Source: Reichenbachiella carrageenanivorans
Lineage (GTDB): Bacteria > Bacteroidota > Bacteroidia > Cytophagales > Cyclobacteriaceae
Length of the DNA stretch: 64,000 nt
Direction: 5' to 3'
NCBI RefSeq assembly: GCF_025639805.1
Contig: NZ_CP106735.1
Coordinates: 3,071,501 to 3,135,500, forward strand
A program made the position numbers and the translations under genes. Below, piece after piece: positions 27,933 to 37,410 of this stretch; the first letter of the stretch is position 1, and each line of letters starts with the position of its first letter. The notes under the pieces are model-generated. The model was not told the origin of the DNA. It was given only the letters and a program-made list of their open reading frames with translations, and did no database searches.

Positions 27933-28886
27933 CTATGCAGATACGCCAATATGCATGAGCGCATCTCCACGATTGATTACGGGATTATTGTTGATGGACA
28001 ATACATGGCCGGTTAGGTGCGCTTTCATGGGGTGTTCAAATTCACCAAATGGCCCAGTGATCAGGCCAACTACGGCCCCTTTAGTTACTTCTTCGCCAGG
28101 CCTGAAAAACGAATGGTAGATACCTCCAGATTTGGCCCTTAGCCAAGAAGATTTTTTGATTAGTATACTGGTTCTGTTGGATTCGGGCGCTTCTGCTGTC
28201 ATCTTGAGGTGTTTCATCACTCTCAAAAATCCATTTACCCCCTCATCGACAGCACTTTTTCTCAAGCGCTGAGATTCTCCTCCTTCATAGACCAAAATAG
28301 ATTTGCCTTGCTTGGCGGCTTCTTTTCTGAAAGATTTTTCCCGAAAGGGGGAGTTGATAATGTATTTAGGCGAGAAGGCTTGAGCCAATTCAAAATTGTA
28401 TGGATCATCTAGCATGGCTCGGATTTGTGGGTAGTTGTTGATCCGTGCCCCACCAGTATGAAAATCGATACCGAGGTCGATTAGTGGCAGAATGTCTTGT
28501 GATAATCGGTAGGCTAGTTGGCTAGCTAGCGAGCCATTTTGAGCCCCAGGAAAGGAGCGATTGATGTCTTTGCCTCCGTCGGTTACTTGTCGGGAGAAGT
28601 GGATAAAACCATAAATATTTAGGATAGGTATACATATGGTAGAGCCTATCAAAGGTTTGTTGAGCCCCTTGGCGACTATTCTTCGTACGATTTCTATACC
28701 ATTGATCTCATCGCCATGCATGCCGCCAGTCACCAAGAGGGTAGGACCGGGTACCGTAGAGCGATGTACGATGATTGGGATGTCGATCGGTGTTCGGGTG
28801 GGTAGTTTGCCCACCTGAGCATCGATCTGTTTTTCTTCACCTGGAGCAATGGTTACATTGGCTATTTTAAAATCTTGTGGTGTCAT
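27933..28886 (-). CDS. Succinylglutamate desuccinylase/aspartoacylase family protein
   Basis: 317 aa, M14-like zinc carboxypeptidase fold. Zinc ligands are visible: His57 and Glu60 in GGMHGDEING and His143 in DFHTGG; a substrate Arg lies in DINRSFPG (110). The family removes acyl or amino-acid groups by amide hydrolysis. It lies 3 bp after rimK, and together with the protease-like gene upstream forms the RimB-RimK-AstE-like cassette seen in several phyla, so a role in trimming or recycling glutamate-ligated products is likely (inference) rather than arginine catabolism. Confidence 0.85.
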   Translation of the reverse strand: MTPQDFKIANVTIAPGEEKQIDAQVGKLPTRTPIDIPIIVHRSTVPGPTLLVTGGMHGDEINGIEIVRRIVAKGLNKPLIGSTICIPILNIYGFIHFSRQVTDGGKDINRSFPGAQNGSLASQLAYRLSQDILPLIDLGIDFHTGGARINNYPQIRAMLDDPYNFELAQAFSPKYIINSPFREKSFRKEAAKQGKSILVYEGGESQRLRKSAVDEGVNGFLRVMKHLKMTAEAPESNRTSILIKKSSWLRAKSGGIYHSFFRPGEEVTKGAVVGLITGPFGEFEHPMKAHLTGHVLSINNNPVINRGDALMHIGVSA

Positions 28887-28889
28887 AGA

Positions 28890-29789
28890 TTAAGCATCTA
28901 CTTTTTTCCTTTTCTTCAAACTATTAGTTTCAATGTACTCAATGATTTTTCCTGCGATATCTATACCTGTGGCTTTTTCGATGCCTTCAAGTCCTGGAGA
29001 AGAGTTGACTTCAAGGATGAGTGGCCCACGTTTAGACTGCAGCATGTCTACACCAGCGATTTTCAAACCCATGGCTTCTGCTGCTTTTAGGGCAGCTGTT
29101 TTCTCTGCACGTTTGAGTTTGATAATATTGGCGCTGCCGCCTCTGTGCAAGTTGGATCTAAATTCACCTTCTTTGCCTTGTCTTTTCATGGCACCTACTA
29201 CTTCACCATTCACGATGAATGCTCGGATGTCTGCTCCGCCAGATTCTTCTATATATTCTTGAAGGATTACTCGGGCTTTCAGTCCTTCGAAGGCCTCTAT
29301 GACCGACTTGGCAGCTTTTTTGGATTCGGCCAAGACTACGCCTAGGCCTTGTGTGCCTTCTAGAAGTTTGATTACTACAGGGGCATTGCCTACGAGTTCT
29401 AGGGTGTCGTTTTCCTCTTTAGAGAAATTCGTAAAGGCAGTTTTGGGCATACCTATACCTGACCTCGATAGAATTTGTAGGCTTCTTAATTTGTCTCTCG
29501 ATCTGGTGATCGCTAGTGAACTAACAGCAGAGAAGACTTTCATCATTTCGAATTGTCTCACCACGGCCGTACCATAGAAGGTCACCGACGCACCAATCCG
29601 TGGTATGATGGCATCAATATTTTTTAGTTTTTGACCTTGGTAGTAAATAGATGGTCCTGATTCGTCGATGACGATGTCGCACTTTAGGTGATCTATGATG
29701 ATGCCTTTGTGCCCTTTTTGCTCTATCGCTTCTAATAACCTTTTTGTTGAATACAAATTAGGGTTTCGAGATAGAATTGCGATTTTCAT
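28890..29789 (-). CDS. rimK: RimK family alpha-L-glutamate ligase (ribosomal protein S6 modification)
   Basis: 299 aa ATP-grasp enzyme; E. coli RimK (300 aa) adds glutamates to the C-terminus of ribosomal protein S6. Seen: the N-terminal [32 protein letters not shown] near 66, the ATP-grasp core [17 protein letters not shown] near 141-157, [15 protein letters not shown] near 208, and the metal-binding [16 protein letters not shown] near 260-275. Its start overlaps the stop of the protease-like gene (ATGA). The S6 gene is not in the window, so the target is inferred. Confidence 0.92.
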   Translation of the reverse strand: MKIAILSRNPNLYSTKRLLEAIEQKGHKGIIIDHLKCDIVIDESGPSIYYQGQKLKNIDAIIPRIGASVTFYGTAVVRQFEMMKVFSAVSSLAITRSRDKLRSLQILSRSGIGMPKTAFTNFSKEENDTLELVGNAPVVIKLLEGTQGLGVVLAESKKAAKSVIEAFEGLKARVILQEYIEESGGADIRAFIVNGEVVGAMKRQGKEGEFRSNLHRGGSANIIKLKRAEKTAALKAAEAMGLKIAGVDMLQSKRGPLILEVNSSPGLEGIEKATGIDIAGKIIEYIETNSLKKRKKVDA

Positions 29790-30223
29790 TTTGTGTTGTT
29801 TTTTAATTGATGCGATAAATTCGTTAAATCCACATCCACTATGTACCGATTGGCTAATAACTTTCGCCCCAGCAGTATAGGGAATTTCATTTCTGTACGG
29901 TCGGTTAGTGAAAAGGAGGTGTTGATCTGCTTTCCGAAAATCACGACAGTCGTTTTTATAATATATCTTTCTTCTACGTGACCAGAAGAACTTCTAATGT
30001 TTTTTGTTGTAAAATCAGAACTGTGAAATAGTGTTTCTTCGTCATTGCCATCTAGCGGGATGCTAAATACGATACTGTCTACACCATCAAAATCTCGATG
30101 CTCAATTTTAGAGCAATGTATAGAGGAGCGATTGGCTCCAGTGTCAATTTTGGCTTCAATGTTTTCAAGCCCAAATTCAGGTAAGTCTATTTTATCAATC
30201 CTTCCAATGGTCATTTTTTCCAT
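29786..30223 (-). CDS. RimB-like retropepsin-fold protein (ATP-dependent Zn protease family, PF05618)
   Basis: 145 aa from the ATG at 30223 ([17 protein letters not shown]); longer in-frame starts add a poorly conserved leader. The aspartyl-protease-like motif [12 protein letters not shown] gives a catalytic Asp27, and [17 protein letters not shown] is the family's second block. Pseudomonas RimB of this family works with RimK on ribosome modification. The stop overlaps rimK (TGA within ATGA), so stoichiometric co-translation is expected. The protease activity is known for relatives, not shown here. Confidence 0.85.
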   Translation of the reverse strand: MEKMTIGRIDKIDLPEFGLENIEAKIDTGANRSSIHCSKIEHRDFDGVDSIVFSIPLDGNDEETLFHSSDFTTKNIRSSSGHVEERYIIKTTVVIFGKQINTSFSLTDRTEMKFPILLGRKLLANRYIVDVDLTNLSHQLKNNTK

Positions 30224-30862
30224 AGGTAAAAACAAAATTTTAGAGTCACAAACAAGAATAATATAGGTGCACAAGTTAGTCTGCTTGAACGATTCAGGGG
30301 TATATATTGTGATATTTTCTTATAAATTAGAGTGTAGTTGAATGCGGTGATGTTAGCACATGGTATGTGCCTTTTGGAAAATATGTTTTAGGTGTAATTT
30401 TTCCCTTGAGTAATTAATTCTATACTTAAGCCGCTTCATGGAGAGCAGATTCTATCAGAATGTATTTGGTGGATTTTTCAGCGTGCTTGTTGAGTTAGAA
30501 GTTGACCTGATGGGTGGAGGATTTGTATAGAGGAGTAGTTGATAGCAAAGGTACTAGTGTCGTTTTTATGTTTGTGTTGTTTGTGAGAAAATTACTGCTG
30601 TGATTGAAATAGATGAGGCAGTAGATCAGTTAGCAATTTGTAGTTTGGTGGTTGATCTTTCGAAAAGGAATGGCAGGTCAATTGATGAACTTTGTGCTGA
30701 GCATCTATGCGGTGAGTACTTATGTTAGTAGAAACAGCAGCAGTCAATCATCCAACCATTAAGCTATGCAAAAAAAAGGATTCACGATTTTGGAGCAATG
30801 GATGACGAATTTCCAAATAGAAAAGGTGAAGCTAAAACTAAAAAGAGAACTATAATTGCCCT
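30224..30862. other. Long gene-free region with possible gene remnants
   Basis: 639 bp, the longest gap in the window. On the plus strand an open stretch without ATG runs from 30558 to ~30728 (usable GTG at 30600; reads VIEIDEAVDQLAICSLVVDL... to LCGEYLC), and a 29-codon ORF lies at 30766-30855. Neither is recognised. It might be a decayed small gene, a regulatory leader or an sRNA locus. I see no terminator, IS end or tRNA here. Confidence 0.4.
30766..30855 (+). CDS. Possible 29-aa leader or remnant peptide
   Basis: ATG (30766) to TAA (30853-30855), preceded by an AT-rich stretch and ending 7 bp before the antiporter ATG. The peptide is basic and amphipathic (MQKKGFTILEQWMTN ... LKLKREL). 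It could be a coupled leader peptide of the antiporter gene, the end of a decayed gene or chance. Confidence 0.2.
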   Translation: MQKKGFTILEQWMTNFQIEKVKLKLKREL

Positions 30863-32101
30863 ATGACTACAACCATCATTATCGTTTTCTGTTCTTTGTT
30901 GTTGATCGCTTATTTGTTCAATCTTACGTCAAAGCGAACTAAAATTCCGTCAGTCATCTTGCTACTGGTATTGGGCTGGGCTATCAAGCAAGGCACTGAT
31001 TTTTTAGAGGTTAAAGTGCCTAATCTATCGGCTATTCTACCAGTGCTGGCTACCGCAGGTTTGATTCTGATTGTGCTGGAGGGGTCGTTAGAGCTGCGCC
31101 TCAATCGCTCTAAAATTTCGTTGATCAAACAGTCTTTTGTAGGGGCATTGTTGCCTATGATAGGTATGTCTTTTTTGCTGGCTTACTTGTTTTCTAGTAT
31201 AAGCCATTTTCCTTTTCTCCAATGCTTGACCAATACCATACCGCTATGCATTATTAGTAGTGCGATCGCTGTGCCTAGCGTGTCGAATCTGTCTGAGTTT
31301 AATAAAGAGTTTGTGATTTACGAAAGCAGCCTGTCAGATATTCTTGGCGTTTTGCTGTTCAATTTTGTTTTGCTCTACGACAAGGTAGGGATGGCTTCTT
31401 TTGGTCATTTTAGTATCCAATTGATCGCTATCGTGTTTTTGTCCTTCGTGGCTACTATTGGACTGTCCTTGTTGATCAGTCGTATCGATCATCATGTCAA
31501 ATTTATACCCATTATATTGCTGGTGATTCTGATCTATACCGTACTCAAGATCTATCATCTACCAGCTCTTATCTTTATTTTAATCTTCGGACTTTTTATT
31601 GGAAATGTAGAACGACTGAGGTGGTTTGCTTGGATCGATAAATTTCATGTAGAAGAACTTGAAAAAGAAAGTGAGAAATTCAAGGATTTAACCATCGAGT
31701 TGGCTTTTTTAGTTCGAGCTTTGTTTTTTATTCTGTTTGGCTTCTTATTGGAGACACCTGATATTTTGAATATTCAGACCTTGGCTTGGTCAGCTGGTAT
31801 AGTTGCCCTTTTCTTTGGGGTACGTAGCATACAGCTATGGCTGTCAGGTTTACCATTCAAGCCTTTGCTTTTTGTCGCACCACGTGGGTTAATCACCATA
31901 TTGTTGTTTATGAGTATAGCGCCATCGCTCAAGATTCCATTTGTCAACAATTCGTTGATCATTCAGATCATCTTACTGACGGCTGTAGTAATGACAGTTG
32001 GTTTGATGACATCAAAATCCGAAGATAAGGAAGATATAGAGGATGAAGGTGAAGAAAATATTGTAAAGATAGACGAGCAAGATATTGAGGAAGAGTATTA
32101 A
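30863..32101 (+). CDS. Cation:proton antiporter (CPA/KefB-type fold)
   Basis: 412 aa with ~12 hydrophobic segments and the PF00999 outline: RTKIPSVILLLVLGWAIKQ in helix 2, LATAGLILIVLEGSLEL, SSAIAVPSV and YESSLSDILGVLLFNF (the Glu-x-x-x-x-Asp region of the ion site, ~155-165). It ends with a ~30-residue acidic cytoplasmic tail (SEDKEDIEDEGEE... IEEEY) that could sense cations or pH (inference). Exchanges Na+ or K+ for H+; the ion is not decided by sequence. Confidence 0.82.
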   Translation: MTTTIIIVFCSLLLIAYLFNLTSKRTKIPSVILLLVLGWAIKQGTDFLEVKVPNLSAILPVLATAGLILIVLEGSLELRLNRSKISLIKQSFVGALLPMIGMSFLLAYLFSSISHFPFLQCLTNTIPLCIISSAIAVPSVSNLSEFNKEFVIYESSLSDILGVLLFNFVLLYDKVGMASFGHFSIQLIAIVFLSFVATIGLSLLISRIDHHVKFIPIILLVILIYTVLKIYHLPALIFILIFGLFIGNVERLRWFAWIDKFHVEELEKESEKFKDLTIELAFLVRALFFILFGFLLETPDILNIQTLAWSAGIVALFFGVRSIQLWLSGLPFKPLLFVAPRGLITILLFMSIAPSLKIPFVNNSLIIQIILLTAVVMTVGLMTSKSEDKEDIEDEGEENIVKIDEQDIEEEY

Positions 32102-32142
32102 ATTTAAAAGAAGAAGTATCATTCTAAATCATTAGATCGATC

Positions 32143-32673
32143 ATGAAAAAGACGACCTTCCTTTTGCTACTTATCAGTATATGCTTTGTGAGTGAGCGTT
32201 TGCAAGCTCAGGAATCAACGGAAAAAGAAGCAAAAAACAGCATCAGTATTTCTTTGGGACACACTCATGTGATCAAGGGGGTACGTGATGGTAAAAACCA
32301 GTGGCTTGCGTTGCCTTCTTGGGCGATAGATTACAACCGTGAGCTCAACGAATCATGGTATGTAGGCCTGCACAATGAGATAATCACCGAGGATTTTGAG
32401 GTAAAGTCTGCTAAAGAAGAAGTCATAGAAAGGACTTTTCCTGTTAGTATGGTGGCAGTTGTTGGCTTCAGACCCAAAGAGTATTTGTCGTTTATAGTTG
32501 GAGGAGGTGCTGAGTGGGCCGAAGAAGAAACCTTTCAAGTGATACGTTTGGGTGTCGAACCAGCCTTTCCTATTTCTGATTATATGGAATTAGTAATAGG
32601 AGCAATGTATGATTTCAAAATCAATGCCTATAACAGTTGGAGCATCAGCTTTGGTGTGGCACGAAAGTTTTAA
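32143..32673 (+). CDS. Small secreted outer-membrane-like beta-barrel protein
   Basis: 176 aa with a signal peptide (MKKTTFLLLLISICFVSERLQAQ). The mature part alternates beta strands with aromatic ends and finishes WSISFGVARKF, a terminal aromatic typical of outer-membrane barrels; eight strands would fit. HTHVIKGVRDGKNQWLALPSW is the most conserved-looking stretch. No named family. It is 41 bp after the antiporter and may share its message. Confidence 0.65.
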   Translation: MKKTTFLLLLISICFVSERLQAQESTEKEAKNSISISLGHTHVIKGVRDGKNQWLALPSWAIDYNRELNESWYVGLHNEIITEDFEVKSAKEEVIERTFPVSMVAVVGFRPKEYLSFIVGGGAEWAEEETFQVIRLGVEPAFPISDYMELVIGAMYDFKINAYNSWSISFGVARKF

Positions 32674-32788
32674 AAAATATTTTGTTGTTCGGCATGGCTG
32701 TTGATAGTTGTTCGAATATAAAAAAGAGGTGCTTAGGCATCTGCCAATTAAATAATTCACATATATCGTTTACCTAATTTATTTCAAA

Positions 32789-33355
32789 ATGAAAACTACA
32801 ATGAACACCATAGGTTTTATGTTAGCCATGCTGCTAATCACCAACCTATCTTTTGCCCAAGTAAAAAGCGACTACGACAAGGAAGCGGATTTTACACAAT
32901 ACAAGTCATACACTTTTGCTGGTTGGCAAGATGATAGTGATAAAATTCTTAATGATTTTGATAAAAAAAGAATACTAGATGCCTTGAAATCTGAGTTTTC
33001 CGATAGGGGCATGGAATTGGTAGAAGCAGATGGTGATGCCGTGATTACGCTCTTCGTAGTAGTAAATCAAAAGACTAGCACGACCGCCTATACGGACTTC
33101 AATGGCGGCATGGGATATAGAGGCCGTTGGGGCTGGGGTATGGGAGCAGGTATGGCTACAGCTACTACTACCTATTCTGAAAATGACTACAACGAAGGTA
33201 CGCTAGTCATAGATATGTATGATGCCAGTGGAAAGCAATTGATATGGCAGGGCGTGATGACCTCTACCGTTCAGGAAAAGCCAAAGAAAAGGGAAAAAAC
33301 CATTCCAAAGAAAATGGCCAAACTGATGAAGTCCTACCCTGTGAAAAAGAAATAA
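32789..33355 (+). CDS. DUF4136 domain protein, periplasmic
   Basis: 188 aa with a signal peptide (ending LSFAQ). DUF4136 hallmarks: VKSDYDKEADFTQYKSYTF after the signal, ILDALKSEFSDRGMELVE, AVITLFVVVNQKT, and NEGTLVIDMYDASGKQLIWQGV. A Gly-rich loop (FNGGMGYRGRWGWGMGAGMA) interrupts the core, and the C-terminus is Lys-rich. Family function is unknown. A second DUF4136 protein, a lipoprotein, is encoded at 52915-53538. A clear terminator follows. Confidence 0.85.
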   Translation: MKTTMNTIGFMLAMLLITNLSFAQVKSDYDKEADFTQYKSYTFAGWQDDSDKILNDFDKKRILDALKSEFSDRGMELVEADGDAVITLFVVVNQKTSTTAYTDFNGGMGYRGRWGWGMGAGMATATTTYSENDYNEGTLVIDMYDASGKQLIWQGVMTSTVQEKPKKREKTIPKKMAKLMKSYPVKKK

Positions 33356-33366
33356 AACAGAAATGA

Positions 33367-33403
33367 GGGTTTCTCTCCATATATGGGGGGAAACCCTTTT
33401 TTT
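33367..33403 (+). terminator. Terminator after the DUF4136 gene
   Basis: Stem GGGTTTCTCTCC/GGGGGGAAACCC (two G-T pairs), 6-base loop, then a run of seven T. Confidence 0.85.
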
Positions 33404-33551
33404 AATCCCTTCTCTGGGAGTGAAAAAAAGACCACTGTAGCAAAGTGCGTAGAGAAACTGGACAACATTCTACAAGAGTCTTAACAATATTTTAACTTCA
33501 CGTCTAAAATCAAATACATCATTCAAATAACCAACCCAAAGGGTTAAATCA

Positions 33552-34160
33552 ATGAAAATACTGGCAATAGGAAGGAACTATGCAAAGCACATCGAGGAAT
33601 TAAACAATGAAAGACCAGACGAACCCGTGGTCTTTGGTAAACCAGAAACGGCCATTCTTAAAAATAATGCGCCTTTTTATTATCCAGACTTTTCTACAGA
33701 TATTCACTATGAAGTAGAGATTTTGCTCAAAATCTGTAAAGTGGGCAAAAACATTGATGAGAAATTTGCACACAAGTACTATGATGAAATAGGAATTGGA
33801 GTAGATTTTACCGCACGAGACTTGCAATCCAAAGCCAAAACAAAAGGGTTGCCCTGGGACTTGGCTAAAGGATTCAACGGCTCTGCGCCCATTTCCGAGT
33901 TTATATCGAAATCCAACTACGACTTGTCCAATCTCAATTTTGGTCTAAAAAAAGACGGGCAGGATGTGCAAGTAGGCAATACTTCTATGATGCTTTTTAG
34001 TTTTGATTACATTGTCTCTTATGTATCTAAATTTTTCATGTTGAAAAAAGGGGACATCATTTTTACAGGTACCCCAGAGGGCGTGGGGCCTATACAAATT
34101 GGGAACAGACTGGAAGCCTTTATTGAGGATAAAAAAATGATGGATTTTGAGATTAAATAA
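33552..34160 (+). CDS. Fumarylacetoacetate hydrolase (FAH) family protein
   Basis: 202 aa, the single-domain length. Shows IGRNYAKHIEEL near the start, PVVFGKPETAIL, the metal-binding YEVEILLKI (Glu-x-Glu type) near residue 57, IGVGVDFTARDLQ, KGLPWDLAKGFNGSAPISEF near 98-116, and FTGTPEGVGPI near 174. Relatives act on 2-oxo or acylpyruvate substrates, for example oxaloacetate decarboxylation or acylpyruvate hydrolysis; the exact substrate is uncertain. It overlaps the next gene by 14 bp. Confidence 0.88.
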   Translation: MKILAIGRNYAKHIEELNNERPDEPVVFGKPETAILKNNAPFYYPDFSTDIHYEVEILLKICKVGKNIDEKFAHKYYDEIGIGVDFTARDLQSKAKTKGLPWDLAKGFNGSAPISEFISKSNYDLSNLNFGLKKDGQDVQVGNTSMMLFSFDYIVSYVSKFFMLKKGDIIFTGTPEGVGPIQIGNRLEAFIEDKKMMDFEIK

Positions 34161-36030
34161 AATACTGCCCTTCTTATTTTTTATAGTTTTTGATGGACTG
34201 AGTCAAGACGTTCCGCAGCGTGGAGATTTCATGTTTCCCGTTCGCCCGAGACAGGAAAATTACTTGGCAGGTAGTATGGGAGAGTTGCGGTCTTCACACT
34301 TTCATACAGGGTTAGACATCAAAACCAGCGGCATTACAGGATTGCCCATATATGCTTCTGCCGATGGTTATATCCAGCGTATTCGAGTATCATTGGGAGG
34401 CTATGGCAATGCCTTGTATTTGGCACATCCTGAGACGGGAGCTGTGACTGTTTATGCACATCTCAAGTCTTTCAATGACGAAATTGCCGAATATGTACGT
34501 ACACAGCAGTATGCCGAAGAAAACTTTCAGGTGGATTTGTATCCTGCCAAAAACCAATTTTCCTATAAAAAAGGGGAGATTATAGCCCTTTCGGGAAACT
34601 CTGGTTCTTCTTCTGGGCCACATTTGCATTTCGAAGTTAGGACTTTAAGCCACCGAGCACTGGATCCTTTGGATTACGGCTTCGATGAAATCGTGGATAG
34701 TCAGCCGCCAGTGTTGGCCTCAGTGGCTTTTGTGACTATGGATGCAGATGCCAGAATCAATGGCATGTATGGTCGGGTGGAGTTCGATGTAGTTACCGAT
34801 GCGCAAGGCAATGCTTCTATACCAGAAGGCATCTCACTTTTTGGAAATATAGGAGTGGAGGTCTATGCGTATGATCAGTTTGACGGTGCTAGAAATAGAA
34901 ATGGAATTCGTTTTCAAACTTTGATGCTCGATGGCAAGCCAGCTTTTAGTCAGCAAATAGATAAGCTAAACTTTGGCTTGCAGCGCAATATATTGGTGCA
35001 CACCAATTACAAAAGATCACAAGAAGGTGGTAGAAGATTCAATAAACTTTATGTGGATCATGGCAATGGACTGAGGTTCTATGAGACCAACGAACAATCG
35101 GGTGTGCTCAGAATCTATGATCCTTTGGAGCATCGCATAGATATCCGATTGGAAGATGCCTATGGGAATATCAATCAAGTTAATATCAAAGTGAATGATA
35201 ATGGATTTAGTAGGAGTAGGGATTTGAAACACACCTACGCATTGGACAGCAAAGGATTTGATGTGATGGGGCATTTGTTGGAGATAGAAAGTACAAAAGG
35301 ACATTGTGATGCAATTTTCTATTTGAATGGGAATCCTGAGAAGGTAGACATGGCGTATTACACCAATACGAGTCATCACTATTTGTGGGATTTGCGAAAC
35401 GGGTTGCCAGACTCTGCACAACTGTGCGAGAAGACTATATCTTTCAATTTGGCAGCGACTATTCCGTCTGAACAAAAAATAACATGGGAAGGTGAAGGGA
35501 TTAGAATTGTATTTCCCAAGTATGCTTTGTTTGATACGGCATACCTGCATTATCAGAAGAGAAGGTTAGCGGATAGCTCAGAGGTTTTTGAACTGGACAA
35601 TGCAGTAGTGCCCCTTCGGCAGTTTATAACCGTGCACCTTAAACCTACGGGTGTCTACGATATGCTAAAGTCTGGTGTCTATGCTTTGGATGGCCGTGGA
35701 GGGTTAGGTTTCGTAGGTGGTGATTGGGAAGGAGATGAGATGGTTTTCAAGACCAGAGATTTGGTGGCATACACGATAGCTACAGATAGTATTCCACCAG
35801 TCATTTCACAGAAAGTATCTCGAAAAGGGCGCTTAAAGTTTAAAATAGAAGATAAGATGTCAGGCATACATTCCGTCAGGGCTACGCTTAATGGAGCATG
35901 GTTACTTATGCATTTCGATGCCAAGTCTGGCTACATTTGGACCGACGAGTGGGTGGACGTGTCTGGGCAATTTTCCCTGGCCGTCAAGGATAATGCCAAC
36001 AACATCACCCGTTTTGAGGCTACTTACTAG
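34147..36030 (+). CDS. M23 family zinc metallopeptidase, secreted
   Basis: 627 aa starting at a TTG (34147) inside the end of the FAH gene; the signal peptide (LNKILPFLFFIVFDGLSQ) begins immediately, and no better start exists. LytM/M23 peptidase domain at residues ~30-180: zinc motif HFHTGLD (H-x-x-x-D), the second block GPHLHFEV (His-x-His) and YGNALYLAHPETGAVTVYAHL between them. The remaining ~440 residues form Ig-like beta domains (VVTDAQGNASIPEG ... ISQKVSRKGRLKFKIEDKMSGI). Cuts peptidoglycan cross-links or extracellular peptides; intact ligands suggest an active enzyme. Confidence 0.9.
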   Translation: MRLNKILPFLFFIVFDGLSQDVPQRGDFMFPVRPRQENYLAGSMGELRSSHFHTGLDIKTSGITGLPIYASADGYIQRIRVSLGGYGNALYLAHPETGAVTVYAHLKSFNDEIAEYVRTQQYAEENFQVDLYPAKNQFSYKKGEIIALSGNSGSSSGPHLHFEVRTLSHRALDPLDYGFDEIVDSQPPVLASVAFVTMDADARINGMYGRVEFDVVTDAQGNASIPEGISLFGNIGVEVYAYDQFDGARNRNGIRFQTLMLDGKPAFSQQIDKLNFGLQRNILVHTNYKRSQEGGRRFNKLYVDHGNGLRFYETNEQSGVLRIYDPLEHRIDIRLEDAYGNINQVNIKVNDNGFSRSRDLKHTYALDSKGFDVMGHLLEIESTKGHCDAIFYLNGNPEKVDMAYYTNTSHHYLWDLRNGLPDSAQLCEKTISFNLAATIPSEQKITWEGEGIRIVFPKYALFDTAYLHYQKRRLADSSEVFELDNAVVPLRQFITVHLKPTGVYDMLKSGVYALDGRGGLGFVGGDWEGDEMVFKTRDLVAYTIATDSIPPVISQKVSRKGRLKFKIEDKMSGIHSVRATLNGAWLLMHFDAKSGYIWTDEWVDVSGQFSLAVKDNANNITRFEATY

Positions 36031-36231
36031 CCGTGAATACTTGTCAGTAGTAAAGCGGTTTACTCCTCAGTCAATATAAATGGGAAGCGTGTTTTGATAT
36101 TCAATTATTTGAGATTAATTTCATGCATTGATGCCAAATCTGAATTCAAATAACTAACCAAAATTAAGGTCTGAATCAAAGTTTAGATCTATTGAACTTC
36201 CGATTTGATCACTTCTAAAAACTATTAAATA

Positions 36232-37401
36232 ATGAAAAGAAAAATTGGAATAGCAATAGCAGCAATATTGTATGCTGGTATAGCAATGGCGCAAAAGCCA
36301 GTGGCGAGTTTTCCTTTTGAACAATATGGAGATCATTCGTTCATTAAGGTGAAAGTCAACGGTTCAGAAGAATTGGATTTTATTTTTGATACGGGAGATG
36401 GACTCACCGTGCTCAACATCGCCAGAGCAAAGGAACTAGGAATGGCTTCTGGGTCTGATGCCACTACTACTAGTGCCGAAGGAACTATTAGCGGAAAGCT
36501 AGTGAAACACAATGAGTTGACTGTGGGTGGTGCACCTATACACAACATCAAAGTGTATGAAACGGTATTGACACATTTGGAAATTAGCATCGGTAAAGAT
36601 ATCGATGGGATCATCGGATACGACATTTTAAAAAACTATGTGGTATCTATGAATTACGACAAAAAGAAGATCGACCTCTACGATCCTGCTACTTATAAGT
36701 ATAAGGGCAAAGGCACGATGATGGGTATCAACTTGACATCTTTCATTCCGCACATCATGGGGCAGGTGACTCTAGAAAATGGAGAAAAAGTAATGGGTGA
36801 GTTTTTTGTAGATACTGGAGCAAAGGCTACGATAGACTTCAATACACCTTTTGTAGAATCCAATGATTTGACGTCTAAAGTAGGAGATAGTTACATCTAT
36901 TTAGTTGCTGGCTTGGGAGATACGGAATATGAACATCATAGAGGCAGAGTGAAAAGTTTTGCTTTCGAAAATTTTGCTTTTACAGACATGCCAGTAGGAC
37001 TGAGTCATGCCAAGAGTGGGATTCAAAATCACAAGAAAGTAGCTGGAATCATAGGTAGTGGCGTATTGAGCAAATTCAATATTGTATACAATTATGCTCA
37101 GAAAAAAATGTACTGGGAAAAATCAGACACTTATGATGATGCTTTTGTAGTGAATGCTTCAGGTATCGAATTACAATTGAGCAAAGACAAATCTCAGGTG
37201 CTGGTACATAAGGTGTTTGAAAACAGCCCTGCATTCGATGCAGGTATCGAAGTGGACACAGCGATAGATGCGATAGATGGTCAGAATGCCATCGACTTGG
37301 GCTTGGCCCAACTGAGAGATTTGTTGTCTGAAGACGGCGGGACGGTTGTGCTCACTATAGCAGGAGAAGAAATCGAATTACAATTGAAGAAGATGCTCTA
37401 A
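36232..37401 (+). CDS. Secreted two-lobe retropepsin-like aspartyl protease with PDZ domain
   Basis: 389 aa with a signal peptide (ending IAMAQ). It has two clan-AA aspartyl lobes: FDTGDG near residue 46 and FVDTGAKA near 198, each with the hydrophobic-Asp-Thr-Gly signature, so a single chain could form the two-Asp active site. A PDZ domain occupies ~295-389 (ASGIELQLSKDKSQVLVHKV, SPAFDAGIEVDTAIDAIDG). Acts in the periplasm or outside the cell. The gene stands alone; its terminator lies in the 3' end of the convergent aminotransferase gene. Confidence 0.85.
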   Translation: MKRKIGIAIAAILYAGIAMAQKPVASFPFEQYGDHSFIKVKVNGSEELDFIFDTGDGLTVLNIARAKELGMASGSDATTTSAEGTISGKLVKHNELTVGGAPIHNIKVYETVLTHLEISIGKDIDGIIGYDILKNYVVSMNYDKKKIDLYDPATYKYKGKGTMMGINLTSFIPHIMGQVTLENGEKVMGEFFVDTGAKATIDFNTPFVESNDLTSKVGDSYIYLVAGLGDTEYEHHRGRVKSFAFENFAFTDMPVGLSHAKSGIQNHKKVAGIIGSGVLSKFNIVYNYAQKKMYWEKSDTYDDAFVVNASGIELQLSKDKSQVLVHKVFENSPAFDAGIEVDTAIDAIDGQNAIDLGLAQLRDLLSEDGGTVVLTIAGEEIELQLKKML

Positions 37402-37410
37402 GCAATCTCC

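Noticed and set aside
35017..35550. 177-codon minus-strand ORF inside the M23 gene
   Set aside because: Lies within beta-domain coding sequence of the secreted peptidase, with no family resemblance or promoter.
36040..36065. AGTAAA/TTTACT hairpin after the M23 gene
   Set aside because: Six-pair AT-rich stem with no T-tract; could stop transcription weakly but is not supported as a terminator.
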